From assembly GCA_017464525.1 (NCBI GenBank), contig JAFTZM010000021.1, positions 17,446 to 81,445 of the forward strand: a DNA stretch of 64,000 nt, in the 5' to 3' direction. The notes beneath the pieces are model-generated. The model searched no databases. It worked only from the letters and a program-made list of their open reading frames with translations, and was not told the origin of the DNA. A program made the position numbers and the translations under genes. The stretch is from Clostridia bacterium. GTDB taxonomy: Bacteria > Bacillota > Clostridia > Oscillospirales > QAKW01. This document shows, one piece after another, positions 60,156 through 64,000 of this stretch (position 1 is its first letter; each line of letters begins with the position of its first letter).

Positions 60156-60827
60156 TTAGATCTTCCCTTTCTTATAAAGTACACGGGCAACGGCGATGGC
60201 GATGATAGCGCCCACCGGCACCAGGATCCCCACCAGGCCGTCCAGGCCCTGAACGCCCAGCATGGGCAGGATAATATAGATGGCCAGCATCACCGTAACA
60301 GGGGCCACAGCCAGCTTCCAGTTGCGGGAGATATACACCACCCCCAGCGCACCGAAGAGGGCGGGCAGGATGTTATTGAAGGCAGGCTCCAGCTCAGGGC
60401 TTTCCAGAATAGGGGTAATGGGCACGATCAGCAGCACGCCCAGCGCAATGATCAGGATGGTCACGATGGAGGAGGTGGCCACTGCCACGGTGGAGATGAT
60501 CTCCGCCTCCTTGGTGCCGGGCTTGACCTCCGCATTTTCCATGGCGTTCATGGCGCAGGGGGCCTTCAGGTTGGTAATATTTCCGGTGACAAAGGCCAGA
60601 TAGGAACTGCCGGCGCCCAGCATGGGGATATAGGTGAACACCTCGATGAGGCCCACAGTCCAGAAGATGGGCGCAACGCCGATGAGCCCCTTCAGCACCA
60701 CGCCCCAATCGGGCTTCAGGTGATAAAGAAGGGCCACCAGCACCGGGAACATCACAATGGCAACGCCGGTGATGGCGCCCCACACCCGGCCGTCGATATG
60801 GATCTGATTTTCATAGCTTCTTTTCAT
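60156..60827 (-). CDS. Membrane protein, partner of M20 peptidase (second of pair)
   Basis: This 223-residue protein has five to six hydrophobic helices after a short cytoplasmic N-terminus (MKRSYENQIHIDGRVW). The loop around residues 75-100 (SYLAFVTGNITNLKAPCAMNAMENAEVK) is rich in small and polar residues in a way that suggests a substrate-binding re-entrant region. I know no firm family name. It lies 4 bp after its partner and abuts the M20 gene. Similar pairs next to M20 peptidases occur in Clostridia, suggesting a two-subunit transporter. Confidence 0.7.
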   Translation of the reverse strand: MKRSYENQIHIDGRVWGAITGVAIVMFPVLVALLYHLKPDWGVVLKGLIGVAPIFWTVGLIEVFTYIPMLGAGSSYLAFVTGNITNLKAPCAMNAMENAEVKPGTKEAEIISTVAVATSSIVTILIIALGVLLIVPITPILESPELEPAFNNILPALFGALGVVYISRNWKLAVAPVTVMLAIYIILPMLGVQGLDGLVGILVPVGAIIAIAVARVLYKKGKI

Positions 60828-60831
60828 GATC

Positions 60832-61563
60832 TTAACCTCCGATCAGATTGGTAATGGGGATGGCAGAGGCCATGCCGATGAGCATACAGATGGGCAGGGC
60901 GTAATCATTGAGCCACTTCCATTTGGTCACCTTGATCAGCAGGCCGAAGAGGGCCATACAAACCGCGGAGACCAGCATGACGAACACCTTTCCCCAGCCG
61001 GCAAGGCCGGTGGAGATATCGGTGAAGATCAGCCCTAAAAAGGCGCTGATCATACCCATAAAGAGGGCGGCGGTGACGATCTCGCCCCACTTACTGTCCT
61101 TATTCCGCATTTTGACCATGCCGCCCTGGATCCGCTTACAGAGGATGGGTACCAGCACCAGCCCCACGATAATCCCAAGGGTCATAACGATGGAGATATT
61201 CAAGAACTGCTCGCCGGTGACAGCAACGGCGGATTCCTCCAAAGAGGTACCGGCGGCCTTGGCGGCGCTTTCGGCGGCGGTAAGTTCATAGGTCAGGGCG
61301 CCGATGACCGAAAGGCGGAGCCAGGGCAGGGCAAGACCCAGCTTTTTGGAGAGCACCAGCACCCCCATCAGGATAGAAACGGCGGGAGCAATGGTGAAGA
61401 TGGCAGATGAAATGACGGTCTTGCGCAGGGTGGCGGTGGCCATTCCCATCTCCTTCCCCGCCTTCCAGGCACGGATCAGGAAAAAGACCGATTGGGCTGT
61501 TACCAGCAGCAGGATGATGCCGACGATGATAAAAAGCGCCGGACTGTTCAGACTGAATTCCAT
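60832..61563 (-). CDS. Membrane protein, partner of M20 peptidase (DUF5058-like)
   Basis: This 243-residue protein has about six hydrophobic helices. The N-terminal MEFSLNSPALFIIVGIILLLVTAQSVFFLIRAWKAGKEMGM resembles DUF5058 proteins, an assignment from memory that needs a search. The ATG at 61563 follows AAAGGAG; the open frame upstream covers an intergenic palindrome. It is the first gene of the three-gene permease-permease-peptidase operon. Role unknown; probably half of a heteromeric transporter. Confidence 0.72.
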   Translation of the reverse strand: MEFSLNSPALFIIVGIILLLVTAQSVFFLIRAWKAGKEMGMATATLRKTVISSAIFTIAPAVSILMGVLVLSKKLGLALPWLRLSVIGALTYELTAAESAAKAAGTSLEESAVAVTGEQFLNISIVMTLGIIVGLVLVPILCKRIQGGMVKMRNKDSKWGEIVTAALFMGMISAFLGLIFTDISTGLAGWGKVFVMLVSAVCMALFGLLIKVTKWKWLNDYALPICMLIGMASAIPITNLIGG

Positions 61564-61586
61564 AGTTTTTTCTCCTTTCAAAGCTA

Positions 61587-61610
61587 GCAAAGCGATCCGG
61601 ATCACTTTGC
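61587..61610. promoter_or_regulatory. Near-perfect 24-bp palindrome before the permease-peptidase operon
   Basis: GCAAAG-C-GATCCGGATC-A-CTTTGC, with one mismatched pair. It contains the stop codon of the upstream methyltransferase gene and lies about 20 bp upstream of the DUF5058-like ATG. Candidate operator or intercistronic hairpin. Confidence 0.5.
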
Positions 61611-62735
61611 CCGCTCCGCTTTAAAATATTGAAAATAATTACATTCTAAGGTGCCGTTATAGAGCTTACGGCGCTTATCGGCAGGGCGGCCGAAGAGCCG
61701 CTCAAAATCCTTCTCCGGAGCGATGACATAATACCGCCAGCCGGGACGCTTTTCAAAGACCTTCCCCATCACCTTATAAAGCTCCCGGGCTTGGGTCTGA
61801 TCCAGCAGACGCTCGCCGTAGGGCGGGTTGGTCACCACCATGCCCCGGGGGGTATCCAGGGTGAAATCCTTCACATCCCGCACCCCGAAGGAAAGGCAAT
61901 CCGCCACCCCGGCGTGCTTGGCATTTTCCAGGGCAATGGCGGTCATTTTGGGATCGATATCAAAGCCGAAGCCCCGGAAAGGAACATCCGGCTTAGCGGC
62001 TTCCCGGGCGGCCTTCCGCCGCTCCATCCAGAGGGCCCGAGGGAAGCTCTCCCAATGCTCTGCCATAAAGCCCCGAGTGAGGCCGGGAGCCATATTCCGG
62101 GCCAGCATCGCCCCCTCGATCAGGAGGGTACCGCTGCCGCAGAAGGGATCATAAAGCTGGGTATCGGGATAGGGGCGTGCCAGCATACAAAGGGCGGCGC
62201 CGAGGGTCTCCCGGATGGGGGCGGGCTGGGTGCCGGGCCGGTAGCCCCGCTTATGGAGGGCCTGGCCGGAGGTATCCAGCATCAGCACCGCCTGATCCTT
62301 CAGGATGGAAAAACGGACGCTATAGAGGGCGCCGTCCTCCAGGAAGATCTCCCGTTTATAATGCCGCTCCAGCCGACGGACAATGGCTTTTTTCACGATC
62401 TTCTGGCAATCGGGGATGCTATGCAACTTCGAATTAAGAGCGTGGCCCTTCACCGGGAACCGGCCGTCCTCCGGGATCCATTGCTCCCAAGGCAGGGCAC
62501 GGACGCCCTCGAACAATTCATCGAAGGTACGGGCGGGAAAGCGGCCCAGCACGATCTCCACTCGCTGGCCGGTGCGGAGCCACAAATTGGCATCGATGAC
62601 CGTTTCCCGGCTGCCGGTAAAAAAGACCCGGCCGTTTTCCGGCTGGACGTTTTCAGCGCCGATATTTTTCAGTTCCTGCGCCACCAGGGCTTCCAGCCCG
62701 AAGAGGCAGGGAACGCAGCAATTGATCTGATTCAT
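61602..62735 (-). CDS. THUMP-domain class I SAM RNA methyltransferase (RlmL-like)
   Basis: This 377-residue protein has an N-terminal ferredoxin-like/THUMP region (about 1-155) and a C-terminal N2-guanosine methyltransferase domain. YDPFCGSGTLLIEGAMLA (motif X/I), FGFDIDPKM and VTNPPYGERL (NPPY catalytic motif) are diagnostic of RlmL/TrmN-type enzymes that form m2G. It probably modifies 23S rRNA (G2445-like) by analogy with RlmL; the second RlmK domain of E. coli RlmKL is absent. ATG 62735 with AGAGGAA upstream. Confidence 0.92.
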   Translation of the reverse strand: MNQINCCVPCLFGLEALVAQELKNIGAENVQPENGRVFFTGSRETVIDANLWLRTGQRVEIVLGRFPARTFDELFEGVRALPWEQWIPEDGRFPVKGHALNSKLHSIPDCQKIVKKAIVRRLERHYKREIFLEDGALYSVRFSILKDQAVLMLDTSGQALHKRGYRPGTQPAPIRETLGAALCMLARPYPDTQLYDPFCGSGTLLIEGAMLARNMAPGLTRGFMAEHWESFPRALWMERRKAAREAAKPDVPFRGFGFDIDPKMTAIALENAKHAGVADCLSFGVRDVKDFTLDTPRGMVVTNPPYGERLLDQTQARELYKVMGKVFEKRPGWRYYVIAPEKDFERLFGRPADKRRKLYNGTLECNYFQYFKAERAK

Positions 62736-62800
62736 AAAATTCCTCTTTCATTAATAATGAAACATTATATCATAAAGAAAGTGAAATGGAAACCTTTTTG

Positions 62801-62829
62801 TTGCAAAATCAAGATTAAAAAAGTATAAT
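62801..62829 (+). promoter_or_regulatory. Promoter giving a predicted leaderless radical SAM mRNA
   Basis: TTGCAA (62801-62806), 17 bp, TATAAT (62824-62829). The ATG begins at 62836, exactly where transcription should start. Confidence 0.75.
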
Positions 62830-62835
62830 GTGGGT

Positions 62836-63690
62836 ATGAAATTATACACATTTAATGATTATTGCAAAGAACGGTTTGGGGAAAAGCTTTACAAGCTCTC
62901 TCTGGACGGCGGCTTCTGCTGCCCCAACCGGAAGAGCCGCAGCGAGGGCGGCTGCTCATTCTGCGCCGGGGGAAGCGGCTTTTTCAGCGCGTCAGAGATA
63001 GAGGCAGCCAAGGCGCAGGTGGCGAATAAATTCAAAGGCGACCGATACATCGCCTATTTCCAATGCTACACCAACACCTACGCCTCGGCGGCGGTTTTGC
63101 GTAAGCTTTATACCCCTATTCTGGAACGGGAGGATATCGCCGCTCTGGCCATTGGCACCCGGCCTGACTGTCTTCCGAAGGAGGTGGTGGAGCTGCTGGG
63201 AGCGCTTTCCCGGATCAAGCCCCTTTTTATTGAATTAGGCCTGCAGACCGCCAGCGACAAGACGGCGGCGGATTTTAACCGAGGCTACCCCACCCACGTC
63301 TTTTTTGAGGCGGTGGAGCAATTGAAGCAATACCCCAACATCCATGTGGTGGCCCACCTGATGATCGGCCTGCCGGGAGAGGGCAAGCGGGAATTGCTGG
63401 AAAGCGTGGAGGCTGTCAACCGGGCAGGTGTGGACGGCGTGAAGTTCCATCTGCTCCATATTTTGAAGGGGACAGCGTATGAGAAATTATATCATGAAGG
63501 AAAGATCCGCCCGCTCAGCATGGAGGAATACGCCGATCTGCTGATCGCAGCCTTAAGAGCCTTAAAGCCGGGGACAGTGGTTCACCGTATCACCGGGGAC
63601 GGGCCGAAAAAACTGCTGATAGCGCCCCTTTGGAGCGGAGACAAAAAGCGGGTCCTGAATTATTTGAATAAAAGGATCGCCGAGGCATAG
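62836..63690 (+). CDS. TIGR01212-family radical SAM protein (YhcC-like)
   Basis: This 284-residue radical SAM protein has the N-terminal cluster motif FCCPNRKSRSEGGCSFC, in which the spaced cysteines bind the [4Fe-4S] cluster. It also has the Elp3-like features IGTRPDCLPKE, LGLQTASDKTAADFNRGY and HLMIGLPGEGKRE. It matches the YhcC/TIGR01212 family; the reaction has not been established. The start at ATG 62836 matches the family N-terminus; a GTG at 62830 abuts the -10 box and is unlikely. There is no Shine-Dalgarno sequence. Directly downstream is the 53-bp tandem array. Confidence 0.9.
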   Translation: MKLYTFNDYCKERFGEKLYKLSLDGGFCCPNRKSRSEGGCSFCAGGSGFFSASEIEAAKAQVANKFKGDRYIAYFQCYTNTYASAAVLRKLYTPILEREDIAALAIGTRPDCLPKEVVELLGALSRIKPLFIELGLQTASDKTAADFNRGYPTHVFFEAVEQLKQYPNIHVVAHLMIGLPGEGKRELLESVEAVNRAGVDGVKFHLLHILKGTAYEKLYHEGKIRPLSMEEYADLLIAALRALKPGTVVHRITGDGPKKLLIAPLWSGDKKRVLNYLNKRIAEA

Positions 63691-63716
63691 CGGGATGGAC
63701 AAGCGATATGCTCGGC

Positions 63717-64000
63717 GGCCAATTGAATTGGCCGGGAGACCTCGAAGTGGGAAAAATCGATACATCTGCGGCCAATTGAATTGGCCGGGAGACATCAAAG
63801 CAAGAAAATTGAAATACCCGGTGGCCAAATGAATTGGCCGGGAGACCTCGAAGTGGGAAAAATCGATGTATCTGCGGCCAATTGAATTGGCCGGGAGACC
63901 TCAAAGCAAGAAAATTGAAATACCCGGTGTCCAAATGAATTGGCCGGGAGACCTCGAAGTGGGAAAAATCGATACATCTGCGGCCAATTGAATTGGCCGG
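63717..64000. repeat. 53-bp tandem repeat array, alternating two unit types
   Basis: Unit starts fall at 63717, 63770, 63823, 63876, 63929 and 63982, exactly 53 bp apart, and the array runs off the window. Each unit opens with the near-palindrome GGCCAATTGAATTGGCC (third and fifth copies slightly altered) and CGGGAGACCTC. The remaining 26 bp alternate: type A has GAAGTGGGAAAAATCGATAC, type B has AAAGCAAGAAAATTGAAATA, in the order A-B-A-B-A. Minus-strand frames are open through it, but 53 is not a multiple of 3 and there is no RBS. The 26 bp from 63691 to 63716 hold nothing else. Confidence 0.92.

Noticed and set aside
58797..60854. A 685-codon open frame antisense to the M20 peptidase and its partner
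   Set aside because: Low-complexity His/Gly-rich translation, no RBS, and it spans two real genes on the other strand.
63717..64000. CRISPR array
   Set aside because: Repeat length and spacing look CRISPR-like, but the spacer positions hold only two sequences that alternate, and no cas gene is in view.

Overview
This window looks like chromosomal DNA of an anaerobic, spore-forming member of the Clostridia (Firmicutes), probably a gut lineage. The basis is a class A-type RNase P RNA, a Phe-specific T-box in front of pheST, spoIIGA followed by sigE (mother-cell sporulation sigma factor and its processing protease) with a Spo0A-type box, an adhE/rex fermentation module, HPr, an IreB-family protein, and Gram-positive style RBSs and sigma-A promoters. 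Base composition is moderately GC-rich, with a clearly AT-richer island at about 4.3-6.7 kb. Species cannot be named from the sequence alone.

Layout. 0-3.8 kb: murD followed by three tandem M42 aminopeptidases (minus strand; the last runs off the window). 3.9-4.3 kb: rnpB. 4.4-6.5 kb: AT-rich island with a lipoprotein gene and a decayed secreted zinc metalloprotease (two in-frame stops and a frameshift). 6.7-16.1 kb: a compact nine-gene operon for Phe/Tyr synthesis: aminotransferase, pheA, aroB, aroC, an aroE-aroK fusion, aroQ, aroA, tyrA and DAHP synthase. It has all seven shikimate-pathway steps and both terminal branches. It is preceded by a consensus promoter, a 23-residue leader peptide with Phe-Tyr-Tyr, and an intrinsic terminator, which together form a candidate attenuator. 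16.1-20.3 kb: rex-adhE-phosphotransferase. 20.3-24.2 kb: small membrane protein, nnr, alr, lysR. 24.3-28.1 kb: T-box-pheS-pheT. 28.1-35.5 kb: ireB, a lipoprotein, an orphan rhamnulokinase, a PLP enzyme of the aluminium-resistance/MGL-like family, a PHP phosphoesterase, pyk, rpe and ptsH. 35.6-42.2 kb: murJ, then rluD-like, polA, rimI and tsaD. 42.3-44.1 kb: spoIIGA-sigE, with a 173-bp inverted-repeat element between them. 44.1-46.1 kb: tRNA-Val, a methyltransferase and an EamA-like transporter. 46.1-49.8 kb: a second inverted-repeat element, then a zur-znuA-znuC-znuB-lipoprotein operon under a 7-1-7 Fur-family operator. 49.9-55.8 kb: an AI-2E-family exporter, a two-component system with two membrane proteins, a gene remnant, and cardiolipin synthase. 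56-63.7 kb: a cytidylate-kinase-like protein, an AraC regulator divergent from a lipoprotein endo/exonuclease/phosphatase, an M20 peptidase with two partner membrane proteins, a THUMP RNA methyltransferase and a TIGR01212-type radical SAM protein. 63.7-64 kb: an exact 53-bp tandem array running off the edge.

Most of the window is core metabolism in tight, translationally coupled operons. The most notable non-routine signals are the aromatic attenuator, two genes (spoIIGA and the radical SAM gene) whose -10 boxes sit exactly six bases before the ATG and so predict leaderless mRNAs, two MITE-like elements wedged against gene ends, the alternating 53-bp tandem array, back-to-back DnaA 9-mers with phased CTGT motifs before murJ, and two palindromes at the rex promoter. 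No single new multi-gene defence or mobile system was found.
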